DNA of 58,947 nt from Chromera velia (GCA_018398765.1 JAHBMJ010005809.1:5886-64832), one strand, 5' to 3'. Counted from the first letter of the stretch, positions 1 through 10,768 are shown. Made by a program: numbers and translations. Notes: generated from the sequence alone by a model not told the origin.

Positions 1-133
1 GGGGGGGGGGGGAGAGGAAGAGTGAGAGAGAGCAGAAGCCGTTCTTGCGATAAGATTGTTCGCTCATATTTTCCTGCAGGTGCCAGTAGAAAAAAAGAAA
101 GAAGAATGGGAAATGGAGGACAAAAATACTCAC

Positions 134-801
134 CCATGGTGTATTTTCGTCGCATGGAGGTGCATTCCCGCCTCCTTCTTGAAAAGTGCCCCGCAGTGGT
201 TGCATCTCCACCGAACGACCTCTCTGCCTCCCTCTTCCACAAGGACTTGCTCTCCGTCCCCCCTGCCGGATTTCCTCAAACCCCCTTCTCCTTCTTCACC
301 CTTCGCGGCACCCTTCGCACTCGACCTCAGCGGCACTTTCCCTCTCCGACTCGATTTCTTCTTCTCTTCTGTCTGGACGGAGGAAGACAGAGGAGAGTCA
401 GAGGGGAGGTACGGAGAGTGAGGAGGAGAGGTGACTGTCCCTTCTCGGTTGTCAGGCTCTGCTTCGACAGATGCTGCCAGCACGTGCACAGAGCGGCTGT
501 CACGACTGGTTGAGGACACCCGAAGGGAAGCGTCTCCCGGTGTCGAGAGGAAGAGGAAACGCGCCTCGCGCCCCTCCCGGCGGAGACGGGCCCCCAACGA
601 CCTCTCGTGAGTGTACCGCAACCGCGACTTCATACTGTTCCTGTGGCGGGCCTCATAGACCCGCTTCGAGGCCAAAAAAGCAAAGCCCCTCTCCTGCTTG
701 CCAAGGAGGAAGGCACCACCCACTTCCCTTGTGGTGATGCCCACAAGCACCGAGAACAGAAAGACCCAAACGAAGGAGACGGACATGTACGACGCTTGCA
801 T
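134..801 (-). CDS. First exon of an unknown protein: signal peptide plus C2H2 zinc finger (gene runs off the left edge)
   Basis: An ATG at 801 opens 222 codons on the minus strand. The first 30 residues hold a hydrophobic stretch (VWVFLFSVLVGITT) followed by VGGAF, which looks like a secretory signal peptide, with a Phe at the likely start of a transit peptide as in many complex-plastid proteins. The middle is Arg/Ser/Glu-rich and probably disordered. The C-terminal end of the exon has one C2H2 finger, C-x2-C-x12-H-x4-H. The frame appears to stop at TGA, but that TGA lies in a good splice donor (GG/GTGAGT, intron starting at 133), so the gene very likely continues past position 1 with phase 2. 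Exon reading and finger are seen directly; plastid targeting is inference. The function is unknown. Confidence 0.6.
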
Positions 802-1761
802 GAGTGATCAAGTGTCACCTCCTCTTCCCGTCAGTCCTGTTCTCAAAGAGAAAGAGAGAAAGCTGCAAGCGTGTTGTGCCGGGGAACCCGTGTCTCCTTG
901 CGACAGAAAGGTCCTGAAAGGATCTCTCGAGATTTAAGGAGGCAACAGACAAAAGGCAGAAATCGATTGACTTAGACGGGAACGGAATTTCTGCACGCGC
1001 GTTGTGAAGAGTCAATGGAGAGTTTTGCCATAGATCGAGCTGCTGTTTGTGTCTCAGGCCAAGTTGGACCAGCACACACGAGGTCTCACTTCTGATCACT
1101 TCTGATTGTCACAACATGTCACAACCTCTCTCGCGCGGTAGGTTAGAAAGTCACATGAAAGTCACATGAAAGTCACATATAGTCACATGCATTTAATTAT
1201 TGAATAACAGATTTTAACAGTTCAGAGCTAGAGTATGTTCAGAGTGGCCCTGGAGCGTGTTCGCACGGAGCTCTCCGGGGGGCACTTACACCGCACCACC
1301 GCACGAGTCGGCACGAGGGGAAAATGGCTGAAAAAGCTAGTCACCGAGACCGAGTCAAAGATCCACCCCTCGACACGGCATACATAACAAAACCCTCAAT
1401 CATCAGTCAAAAAATTTGCCTACATCAAATTTGTTGGTTTAAAAAAAAAAAATAATTGTAAATTTTAAGTTTGCATGCATAACAAAAACCTCGATCAATT
1501 TTTTTTTTTTGAGTTTGTAGCAGATTTTAAGTTTTTGACAAATTTTTAAGTTTCCCAGGTGGCCAGTCTCCTAAGGTCTTCGTTTAGCACTGTGAAATTG
1601 GCAGCAAACTTTGGTTATAGCAAACCCTAGCAAACCTGTCAAAGTAAATGCGTAGCTATTGTTGGACGGCCTCAACAGTCTGCACAGAATAGTACACAAC
1701 TACCATTTTTGAAGTTGAACTACGCACAGACAAAAGAAATATGACATTGTTTGAATTAGTG

Positions 1762-2018
1762 TTTCAAAGGACTTCCCTGAACCTAACTACCACTTGAAAG
1801 TTCAAGCCGCAGTTTTAGATAAGCTTGAAAGTCTACGCCACAGGCGCGGATCATTTACAGTGTCTTGAAAGCCAAAACCGCATATCTGGACGGTGTCTTG
1901 ACTGTCTATGCCGCAGGCGTAGACAGTCTCTTGAAAAACGATGCCGCAAATAGAGATCATCTTGATTATATTTTTTCAAGTGGCACTTAGGTTCAGGAAG
2001 GTTTTTCAAAGTTTGATT
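1762..2018. repeat. Small inverted-repeat (foldback) element
   Basis: The left arm near 1762-1803 (core CCTGAACCTAACTACCACTT) matches the reverse complement of the right arm near 1972-2018 with a few transitions. Inside lies a nearly perfect hairpin at 1901-1927 (ACTGTCTAtGCC, loop GCA, GGCgTAGACAGT) and several copies of CTTGAAA plus GCCGCA words. The shape fits a foldback or MITE-like element. No target duplication could be fixed. Confidence 0.45.
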
Positions 2019-2097
2019 GCCTTATAGTCTGATCTTAGTTTGCCTAATATTTTTTTTTGTGCATTCTAAATAGTTTTAAATTTAATCTAATTTGATC

Positions 2098-2130
2098 AAC
2101 GCATACTACATTGTGCTGTTAGGAGTAACT
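2098..2130 (+). repeat. Left arm of an inverted repeat flanking the LINE
   Basis: GCTGTTAGGAGTAAC at 2115-2129 is repeated perfectly in reverse complement at 4264-4278. Looser similarity extends about 20 bases outward from the LINE on both sides. The two arms bracket the LINE and could be ends of older elements in opposite orientation. Confidence 0.45.
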
Positions 2131-2334
2131 ACCGGCCCTTCTCAGAAAGCCTTTAGTTATCATGAAATTGATAACCAGAACTTAGTAAGTGAAGGGATCT
2201 GAGGGAACTACCACTACCATGGTAATCTGGCCGCAAATGTGTTGAATCAGGATCTAATATAGGGGAAACGCATCTTTAAAAACTGTGTACGACAACGTAA
2301 CAATGTACTAGTGTAAAAATAATCACTTCTAAAC

Positions 2335-4016
2335 TTGTTTTATCAAAGTTGTTGGTATATTCTTTTTCTTCTGTACATAAATGATCTCCCCCGTATGTGT
2401 TCTGCAAGCAAAAGCGAGGCAAGGCATGCTAGAGAGGCAGTTGAGCGAGAGCGGGCAGACGTAGAAATGGAAGCGGGCAGTAGAGAGGAGCCAGAGAGCA
2501 AGCCAGAGCCAGTTTTGCTGGATAATTATGTCCTGGACAGTTTGGGTTATGCTGACGATCTCTGCTTTCTTGCCTATTCTGTCTCAGACCTTCAAAAGAA
2601 ATTCTTTGCTCTCGAGAAGTATTGCAAAGAATAGAGACTTACAGTCAATCTAAAAAAGATAAAGATTCTCCGCCTGTCTGCCTCTGCATTTGGGGAAAGC
2701 TCGGTTTGGTGGTGTATGAAGGGAAAGAGGTTGAATGGACAACGGAATACAAGTACCTGGGGTGCCTGTTCTTTCAGGGGGGATGCCTCAGTGAGACAGT
2801 TGAATCGCGTATTGCTTCGGCCTCCCATGCCCTGGGGGCTATGTTTGGTCTGATTGCTAGCATGGCTCCGCATGGGTCCCCTCATTGTAAATGCGCAGAT
2901 GACTGTTTTTAGAGTGTGTTGGTCCCCTGTCGCACTGTACTGCCTCGAATGTTTCCCTCTTTGTGATGTTAATCTTCTTGCAATCAATGTTTTGCAGCTC
3001 CGTTTTGCACGCTGGTCTGGCCGTCTGTCTGCTCGCAGTCTTCGTTTGTCCTCCCTGTGTATTTTTGGCCTGCTTCCTGCAAAAGCCCTGCTTTACTCTA
3101 GAGTAGCGGACTGGTGGTGCTCGCTCTCGCAAACCATACACACCGTTCCCGCTGCAATGCTACATGCCTGGAAGGAAAACACTTGTCCGGAGTTTTCGAG
3201 AGCCTCCTTGTGGCTGCTTCGTTGGGCTGGTCTGGATTTTGTTTATTCGTTGGGGGTAGGAGTGCCGCAACACCCTGGCATCAGCGGGTAACAGCGCCGG
3301 CTCTCTCTTCTTTAAGGGCAAAGCTAGACATGCAGTTGCAGAAGAGGTCTGTACGCAGCGGGCGAGGGCTATCACTTCTTCACATTTCCCTCCTCTTGCC
3401 AAGCTCACCCTCTAGGCTCACCCCCCTTTAACAAGTTTTCCCTCCTCTCATCGCATATTTATGTTTCTTCTTTGTAACAAATCCGCCTCTGGTCTCTACT
3501 CCTTTTCTGCCCTTCCTCGATCTGCTCTCACAGTTACACTGTAACCAACGGCTCTCTGTTCGGTTTCTTACGTCTGCTTTCATTTAACCCACAAGGCGAA
3601 AGCAGTGCTCTGTCTGTTGAATGTAGCGACCACAAACTCTGTGTACATGATTTTTGTATTCGGTGTGTTGATGACTTCATGCATAGACTTTCTTCATGTG
3701 CCAAGTGGCTGGATGAAAGAGAATTCTTGCACTGCCTGGCCAAGCTGGAATCCATTAATTCAAATGATTGTAAGTGTTCACTCCCCGGTGTAAGTACATC
3801 TGAACTTTTTATCCGTAATGTCATTCAATCGCTTCTACGCTCGTATCCGGTCTGTCTCTTTGATGCCTGTCTCCCTAGCTATTCTAGAAAGTGATTAACT
3901 GATCAACTCCACCAGCAACTTAACAAACAACAACCATGTATATATATGCCGCCCGGGAGCTTTGCGCTCCAACTGGGGTTAGACATCCTCTAACTAACTA
4001 ACTAACTAACTAACTA
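2335..4016 (+). mobile_element. 5'-truncated, decayed LINE (non-LTR retrotransposon)
   Basis: Reverse transcriptase pieces occur in the right order but in different frames. At 2341-2640 there is YINDLP followed about 60 residues later by LGYADDL (the catalytic YADD box). The RLTVNLKK motif follows a TAG at 2632. At about 2740-2860 a second frame has EYKYLGCLFF, the KYLG motif typical of LINE reverse transcriptases. At 2854-3291 a third frame carries a Trp/Leu/Arg-rich C-terminal stretch. The element ends in a TAAC microsatellite tail. The Asp pair is intact, but frameshifts and stops rule out activity. The N-terminal part of the reverse transcriptase and any endonuclease are missing. An acidic Glu/Arg insert lies between the IND and YADD motifs. 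The clade (RTE, CR1 or Jockey type) cannot be set from these fragments. Confidence 0.75.
3990..4016 (+). repeat. (TAAC)n 3' tail of the LINE
   Basis: About six tandem TAAC units directly follow the degraded LINE 3' region. Several LINE clades end in a short microsatellite instead of poly(A), so this probably marks the true 3' end of the element. Confidence 0.65.
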
Positions 4017-4141
4017 TAGTATCAAAAACTTGACTTTAGCTTACACATATTTGTGCATATAAGAGAACTTTACAATAAATCTATTTGTGGTACCCGATTT
4101 ACTCACTAGTTTGTCTAACTGAAAAGAACGATTATCCTAGC

Positions 4142-4179
4142 GATTACCACTGTTTTGGTTACCAAAACAACAGTAATCA
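4142..4179. repeat. Hairpin with GGTAACC-type palindromes
   Basis: GATTACCACTGTTTTGGT at 4142-4159 pairs with the stretch ending at 4179 in 16 of 18 positions, and the centre TGTTTTGGTTACCAAAACA is a perfect palindrome. A second near-palindrome (GTAACCAT, then ATGGTAAC) follows at about 4200-4220. Probably the remains of a foldback element. Confidence 0.5.
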
Positions 4180-4263
4180 ATTAACTGTGCATAATTACCG
4201 TAACCATAAAAATGGTAACCAAGTAGCCTAACGGCCATCCGGGTAACTAAACTAATTAACTTG

Positions 4264-4290
4264 GTTACTCCTAACAGCATAGCGTAATGC
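4264..4290 (-). repeat. Right arm of the inverted repeat flanking the LINE
   Basis: Reverse complement partner of 2098-2130, with a perfect 15-base core and a decayed outward extension. Confidence 0.45.
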
Positions 4291-4564
4291 ATGCATTGTT
4301 TGTTAGATTGATGATGTCTAATCCCAGTTATTAGCTATTATTAACGGATTATTGTTCGTTAGCGGCGTTTTAGTGGCCTGAGAAAGTAGGCACGGGCCGC
4401 TGGGTGTCGTCTGAGTCAGACTCTCAGCGAGTCAGCGATCAGGTACACCCTAAGATACACCTTTTTGCAGTTTGCGGGGGCGAATAGGGGCAAACTTTAT
4501 AAGACAAAACGACGACAGTGCTCTTAAAAATCACTAAATCACTTAATTATATACAACTTATCGG

Positions 4565-4845
4565 CAATTGAATCGGTAAAGCAGCTACTAGCTCAAATCG
4601 TGACACCCAACAGATTGAATTGCGTGTCAGTGCTTCCTTCCTTGCTAGTGCATACATGGCAGAGTCTTTGAATCCTGCTGAAGAGACCTTTCGCAAGGTC
4701 GAAACCTAGGGTCGAAACAGTTGTACAGGAAGCGTAAAGACAGACATAGTGTGCATAAAGACCTTTGAGCAGATTTGTATGCAGTCAATCAGAAATAGAT
4801 CGAACAGATCTACCATCATGATACTCTATCACTAGAAGATTACAA
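4565..4845 (+). repeat. Dispersed repeat X, copy 1 (first and last segments only)
   Basis: 4565-4716 matches 6123-6256, and 4713-4845 matches 15800-15922, both at high identity with mostly transitions. In this copy the two segments are joined directly at TCGAAA, so the middle of the repeat seen in copies 2 and 3 is deleted. No protein is recognisable. It may be the terminal part of a larger element. Confidence 0.7.
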
Positions 4846-5000
4846 AGCAGTCCCTCGGGTGCGCCCTACGAGTGGACAGCTAGCAGTTTGGATGGTTGTG
4901 GGGCCATCTACGACTGAGCAAAGATGAAAGCTCCTGTTGCGTTCATGCCGAAGTTGGCCACTCAGATGTCATTGAGAAGATGATGCAATGACATCGTCTC

Positions 5001-5582
5001 CTAGGGCCTGGCATTTATATGGGGTTACAGGTTTCAACACCCCCTATACATAAGGGTATACTCCCCTATAATGTTACCCTTACTTCAAAAGTGATCCCAA
5101 TCGATCAATCTCATCAGGTTACGTCTAAAAATATTGAAAACATCTTCTGTTGATTGAGGTTACATGAGAAACTGATGAAAAACGATGTGTCCCTTTCACT
5201 TTGTAGCCAAACCCCTTGTAACCTTGTAACCTGTAACCTAAAATGACCCTCTTCAAAAGTGATGTAACCTTCGTCTACATGCATTTTAAAGTGTTTTTGA
5301 AGTGATTTGAAGAGTTTTTGAAAGTTGACTTTTTGGTCGGTTACGGACCTCAAGACCGCCTGTAACCTTGTAACCTGTAACCTTGCAAGGGGACATATAT
5401 AATAAGAGGTGTAACCTCATGTAACCACATAAGCTATACAGTAAAAGTGATTGATTTCGAAGTAACTCAACATGCCGGACCTCCAGCTTGTGTGAAAAGC
5501 TCGTCCAAATGTTTTTTGGTTCATTTTTTATGTCATTTTTGCACTTGTAACCCTATATGAGCCCAAGAGTGCCCCCCCCTAG
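5001..5582 (-). mobile_element. 582-bp TIR element, copy A (nonautonomous, hAT-like)
   Basis: Copy A lies in opposite orientation to the equally long copy B at 6380-6961. Termini read CTAGGGCCTGGCA on one side and, reverse complemented, CTAGGGGGGGGCACTC on the other. The flanks are ATCGTCTC (4993-5000) and GTCGTCTT (5583-5590), matching at 6 of 8 positions in register, so an 8-bp target duplication with decayed ends is likely. It carries many GGTTACAGG-type words and a 79-codon open frame (5114-5353) that is also open in copy B. TIRs with 8-bp duplications are a hAT feature; no transposase is encoded. Confidence 0.8.
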
Positions 5583-6122
5583 GTCGTCTTTGTCTTTGAT
5601 CTTTAAAGACAGAACAAGACAAACAAACAGGTGGAACGAGGCGTACGTATGCAAGCTGACATTGCAGCCCACAGACAAAGACCTAGACTGAAGCTAAGAA
5701 AGAAGATTGAAGAAAAAAAAGATAGAATTTGGTAGAGATAGAACTAGAACAAGACGAGAGAAAACAGAGAAGACTGACCAAGGATTTTGTAGGATTCGCC
5801 TTGAAATCCACACCGGAGCAGCTGGGAGGTCAAAGAGAGGATAGAGATGGAACAGGACAGCAGAGCGAAACGAAAAGCAGACGAAGGAACCAAGAAGAAA
5901 GAGGTTGCTTCAAGCTTCCAACGATTGCTTCAGATAGCTTACGAAGGTCAGACATATGTGGAAGGTCAGAACGATGATCACGATGCATGTCCCTCACTTG
6001 CGCGGAGTTTGCACGGCCGAAGGGCCACACAAACGAGGCAGAAGGTCTAAGAGCCCCCCAAGCTGCGCGCATGAAGTGTGAGGAGCTGGCAGGCCGTGAT
6101 TTGACCTCCGATCGCCGCGATG
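5583..6122. other. No confident gene
   Basis: Two overlapping open frames (5729-5977 and 5847-6050) encode Arg/Glu/Lys-rich sequence without recognisable motifs. The stretch leads into dispersed repeat X copy 2 and is probably part of the same decayed element. I do not call a gene here. Confidence 0.45.
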
Positions 6123-7170
6123 CAATCGAATCGGTAAAGCAGCTACTAGCTCAAATCGTGACACCCAACAGATTGAATTATGTGCTTCCTTCCTTGCTAG
6201 TGCATACATGGCGGAGTCTTTGAATCCTGCTAAAGAGACCTTTCGCAAGGTTGAAAAAAAGAGAATGACCAAATGATGGTCAAATGGAATGCAGAGCTAG
6301 ATCTCCATGATGGTGGAACTACTTCATGAAATAGTCTGTCCGTCAAGGCAGAGTAGAATGAACAGCCGAAAGGCGTTCGCTAGGGGGGGGCACTCTTGGG
6401 CTCATATAAGGTTACAAGTGCAAAAATGACATAAAAAATGAACCAAAAAACATTTGGACGAGCTTTTTACACAAGCTAGAGGTCCGGTATATTGAGTTAC
6501 TTCGAAATCAATCACTTTTACTGTATAGCTTATATGGTTACATGAGGTTATACCTCTTATTATATATGTCCCCTTGTAAGGTTACAGGTTACAAGGTTAC
6601 AGGCGGTCTTGAGGTCCATAACCGACCAAAAAGTCAACTTTCAAAAACTCTTCAAATCACTTCAAAAACACTTTAAAATGTATGTAGACGAAGGTTACAT
6701 CACTTTTGAAGAGGGTCATTTTAGGTTACAGGTTACAAGGTTACAAGGGGTTTGGCTACAAAGTGAAAGGGACATATCGTTTTTCGTCAGTTTCTCATAT
6801 AACCTCAATCAACAGAAGATGTTTTCAATATTTTTAGACGTAACCTGATGAGATTGATCAATTGGGACCACTTTTGAAGTAAGAGTAACATTATAGGGGA
6901 GTATACCCTTATGTATAGAGGGTGTTGAAACCTGTAACCCAATATGAGTGCCAGGCCTTAGGGCGTTCGATCAGCTAGTGCTGCACAAAATGGATTGATC
7001 TGAACTGGCTGGTGCTAAATGCGTGCAGCACAAATCGTACAAAATCGAATGCGCACGCGGCAATCCTATCCCGGCCAGCACGGCGCTTCGGCACCGCGCG
7101 GCATGGCCTGCACGCTTGGCCTGTCGGATCCAGAAGCAAACATAGATACGCGACAGGCTAGTACCCTATA
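6123..7170 (+). repeat. Dispersed repeat X, copy 2, split by TIR element copy B
   Basis: The sequence runs through the first segment (6123-6256), a second (about 6260-6318) and a third (6319-6371 continued at 6970-7170). The 582-bp TIR element interrupts the third segment. The 6260-6371 part is uninterrupted where copy 3 holds the 7.1-kb tyrosine-recombinase retrotransposon, so it serves as that element's empty site. After about 7170 similarity to copy 3 is lost. Confidence 0.75.
6380..6961 (+). mobile_element. 582-bp TIR element, copy B (nonautonomous, hAT-like)
   Basis: It starts CTAGGGGGGGGCACTC and ends with GAGTGCCAGGCCTTAG, whose reverse complement is CTAAGGCCTGGCACTC, giving imperfect TIRs of about 16 bases plus a shared GGTTACA-containing stretch further in. 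A perfect 8-bp target duplication GGCGTTCG flanks it (6372-6379 and 6962-6969). The paralogous unoccupied sequence near 15580 reads straight through the site. The length equals copy A exactly, so the family is well defined. The 79-codon open frame at 6609-6848 differs from copy A at five codons, all through transitions. Whether the frame is used is unknown. Confidence 0.88.
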
Positions 7171-8384
7171 CTTTAACTCCCCCCTTCGATTACATTTCTA
7201 TGCAAGCTTTGTAAAGAGAAAGAAACGGAAGCAAAACACCAGGGAAAGATAAAGACAAAAGGAATGAAACAGCCTTTTGCTTTGACTGCCTGAGAGCTAA
7301 TGAAATCTTTTCTTGCTTTCACTTGCCTACCAGTGTTGAAGATTGAAGAGCATACATGAAAGGATAGCAGAGAGACAGAAGGCTAGGCATCACAAGAATA
7401 AAGTCAGAGGGCTAGGCATCACAAGACTGTCTGTCTCCGGCCTGCCTCTTAAGTCCGCCTTTCTTTGGCCTGCCTCTTAAGTCTGGCTGTCTGTTACCTT
7501 TCAAAAGATGAGCACTTCATAATACTGAAAAAGCAACAGGAAAAGAAACAATTCATGCAGTAGCTATACAGAAAGATAGAACAAATTGTGCCTTGTATGC
7601 TTTTCCATCAAAAAGTTCGATCATATGCACAGTTTGCATTCACTGCCTAACAAGAGAAAACAAACACTGCAAACCTTGCATTCGCAACTTAGTGGAGCGT
7701 TCTTGTATCCTCCCTCATGCCGGTATGCACACGGATGGACGTTGACTGGCAGAAGACGCAGAGACGGCCAAACAAAAACCCCCCCCCAAAGAGGTGCTTC
7801 CAAAACCTTGCCTCCTCAATGATCTTGGCAAGCAGACAAGCAAATTCCAGTAGCGATGGTGCGGCACTCCCAGTTCTTGGCAGCCCTTAAAGCAGGTGCG
7901 AGCAGATGGTGCACTGATGGCTCAGTGTAGTCTTGGCAGTAACTGGTGGCAGCTGGTGGATGGGCGGCTCATGGCGAAGTGGCGGCGATCATACTGCTGG
8001 AGATCCTTGGACACTTACTCAAACTTGTTGAGGTGGTTGGAGATGAAGGTGCGAAGAGCATGAGGGGAGATCGGGGACACAGTGCATCCATAATGGTGTC
8101 GTCTGCAAGCAAAGTCCACACGTACAACACGGCGTCTCCCAGTGTGAAAACCTGCTGTCGGAGCGACTGCAGATCCATCTGGTCTCCACTTCTGCTACAG
8201 GAAAAGGAAATAGCTACCAAAGCATTCCGCCATTCCAGTTCTGACTGGAACAGGCGGCTTCCAATTCGTAGAAGAGTGGAGGAAAAGACTGCTGGAGAAA
8301 GATACGGAGACGGAAGTGATCGTTACGGTCATTGACTGACCGAAACGGGACACAACAAAGCACTGTTAACCGCAAAAGAGAATA
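7171..8384. other. No confident gene
   Basis: Open frames at 7586-7822, 7946-8335 and (minus) 7969-8220 lack recognisable domains. A short tandem duplication of GGCCTGCCTCTTAAGTC occurs near 7440-7495. It is probably decayed repeat sequence. Confidence 0.5.
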
Positions 8385-8433
8385 ACCAAATGATAGTCAA
8401 ACAGAATGCAGAGCTAGATCTCTATAATGGTGG
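8385..8433 (+). repeat. Dispersed repeat X, copy 3, left part
   Basis: This 49-base stretch matches 6260-6318 up to TGGTGG, where the tyrosine-recombinase retrotransposon begins. Repeat X resumes at 15532. Confidence 0.75.
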
Positions 8434-8662
8434 AAAGGTTAGTTCAACTAGAGCGGATGCGGAAGTGTGAACTGATATTCAGCTGGAACGAAGGTCATGA
8501 GTTGAACTGAGGAGACGGCTAGCGGAAAATAACCTCGTGCATGTTTTTTTTTTCCTACGAAAAACTGAAATTCTGAACCCTTCAAATCAAGGTAATATAT
8601 ATGTGCGTACGTGGCCTAGCGTATACTAAATATAGGCTAGTAAAAAGTTAAATTTTCGACTT
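8434..8662 (+). repeat. Split direct repeat A1
   Basis: Matches A2 (14976-15203) over about 229 bases. The differences I counted, around 20, are all transitions. It is the left end of the element. Confidence 0.85.
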
Positions 8663-8944
8663 TGCCACCCTAGTTTCCTGCAGAGTATCTGCGGAGCGGC
8701 CTTCGGGTCTACAAGCAAACAAAAGACTAGGTTGCGCGGTATGCGTGGGGTCTTTTAAAAGCCTAGAAAATTTTTGGTACAGTAGTTGCCGGCTAGTTTG
8801 CTAGAGCTAAAAGTTAAGACCCACAATGTGGGGACAGCTCTGGGTGTGCATTACCAGACCTTACGAGGCAACTGTGCGTCTTCAGGCCTGAAAGGCTGTC
8901 ATTTTTGCAAGTCAGTGCAGCGTCTAGTACCCCAAAGGGCTGCA

Positions 8945-10768
8945 ATGTCGGAAAATGGAGAAAAAGGCCGTGTGAACGGCAAGGAGGAAAGAGAGCCCCA
9001 GTATGAGGAGCAAGAGGTTGCTCAGATACAAGTACGTGCTTGGCCTATGCGCACACTATGGTGCAATTGGGAAATTGTAAAATGCAATCATATATGTGCT
9101 CTCTCTTACCCTCTGAATGCAGAACGGCGAAGAGGAAGAAAAACAGTCGGACGCGAACAGTGACAAAGGAGGTGCCGGAGTGGGCATCGATGCACTGCTC
9201 GCTGCAGTGAGTTCCAACGGTGACCTGCCGCTCGAATGGCGTCAAGCCCTTGCGGGCTTGTCCACCGTAGAGAGGCTCAAGCTGTTGGGACTAGACCCAA
9301 AGGAATATCGGGTTCAAAAGCAGCCTACCGGGTCTAAAAAGCGGAAAGGCCGGCGTGACCAGCAACAGCAGCAAACGTTAAGCAGCAGCAGCAGCAGCAG
9401 TGCCACCGCTGCCGCAGCGAGCGGTACACAGGCTCGCAGGTCCACCACGCTTCTCCCCTCCCTCATGAAGAAGTCTGATATCGGAAAGAAGACCTTACCG
9501 TCTGAAGCGGTACGCGCAGCGGCCCTCAAAGAAGGGTTAAGAGTGTTGCTGAAGAGAAAAGGGCCCAAGACTAGAGCCCCGAGCCCTCCTGCGAAGGAGG
9601 GCCGTCGAGAGACCGCCGTAGAGGTGTCCGACAAAGAGCCCAACTACAACCCACCGAACGATGGTCAGTTCTCTAGTTCTGAGCCCGATGAGACTGCCCC
9701 TTTGCATCTCACATTCGTCCGATAGAAACCTCGTCCCTCCCCCCAGGAAGGGGAAATCCCCACCCTCAGAGAGCCCAAAGTGTTCTCCACGGGTGATATG
9801 CCACAGAAGTCATGTGACCCAACATGGCTCATCCCCTCCAACGCTGAAGTCGCAAAAGCACTCCTGATGACAGCTAAAGCCAATGGCCCCCCACAGCCGA
9901 TCAACTTTGAGAAGTGGTCGGTCGACGATGTAGAAATGGAGTAGCACAGCCTGGTCGAGCAGTACCGCTCTGAGCGTGAGAAGGCAAGGAAGGGGAAAGA
10001 CATTGACCATACCAACTTCTGCGCAGACGTGATGGATGCCGGAAACGAGCTCATTCAAGCCATCCGACAGATTTGAGCCCTGTTCATATCACAGAAGCGT
10101 CTCATTGAGCTGATGCAATTCAGTTCGGATGACACAGCCAGCAGCAGTAGCAGCAGCAGCAGCACCGACAACCTCCGCATCAAAGAGGCAAAGAAAGTAA
10201 AGGACGCGCAGACCAATGTGGTAGTGGCTGCCGCGTTGAAGACCACAGTCGCTATTATGGCACGCGAGTTAAAGCGGATGTCGATCAACCTCCAGACTCA
10301 TGAGTTTTCGGACGTGGGGAATGTCATCAACTAGAATTCCCTGCTGTTATTGTGAAACTCAAGTAGGACGCCATCACCATGCATCGTCAGCTGAAGGACC
10401 TGACGAAGGAGGTTAACAAGCTCAAGGACATCGTCGCGGGCCTAAAAGCGAGAAGCAAGGACCGTGGGGGGTACGATCGTGATAGGTTTGCGATCCCTGA
10501 GCCCATCAGGTGCTACAACTGCAACACTCTGGGCCATCTGTCCCCCAACTGCCTGAATGCGTGCAAGGACTGTCAGCAGATTAAGCGCCTAACAGGCAGC
10601 ACCACCCTCAATGTCCTCCACTCCCCTGAGGACTGCCTGAAAAAGGCCACTGACCCTAACACCTGGGCAGCCCTTCAAGCGCAGGTCTCGGAGGGATCGA
10701 GAAGGGGCGGTGGCGGCCCGTATGGCGGCCGTCGTCAAAGAGGGGGAAGGGGGAGAAAGAGTCGCTGA
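8945..10768 (+). pseudogene. gag: Gag of the tyrosine-recombinase retrotransposon, with an intron; decayed
   Basis: An ATG at 8945 opens 29 codons ending at 9031 and joins in phase 0 to 9123 across a 91-bp GT-AG intron. The frame continues with Ser, Ala and Glu-rich sequence and poly-Ser runs encoded by AGC repeats. In-frame stops are TAG 9723, TAG 9942 and TGA 10074. A one-base frameshift near 10332 moves it to the frame that, after TAG 10364, carries a coiled-coil-like stretch and then a CCHC zinc knuckle at about 10513 (C-x2-C-x4-H-x4-C, YNCNTLGHLSPNC). A Gly/Arg-rich tail ends at TGA 10766. Gag binds and packages the element RNA. Zinc knuckle and position show the role. It could be two ORFs instead of one. 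Confidence 0.7.
9032..9122 (+). other. Putative spliceosomal intron inside gag
   Basis: It begins GTACGT and ends CTGAATGCAG. The exons on either side join in phase 0, both encoding Glu/Asp/Lys-rich sequence, and skipping it avoids a frame change. Retroelements normally lose introns during RNA-based copying, so retention is noteworthy. Confidence 0.55.

Larger units (their letters stand above)
802..2334. other. Intergenic, AT-rich, no gene seen
   Basis: No convincing reading frame. It contains A/T homopolymers near 1440-1510, short repeats of TAAGTTT-like words, and the inverted-repeat structure at 1762-2018 described separately. It probably includes the promoter of the minus-strand gene that starts at 801, but I see no recognisable element. 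Confidence 0.6.
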
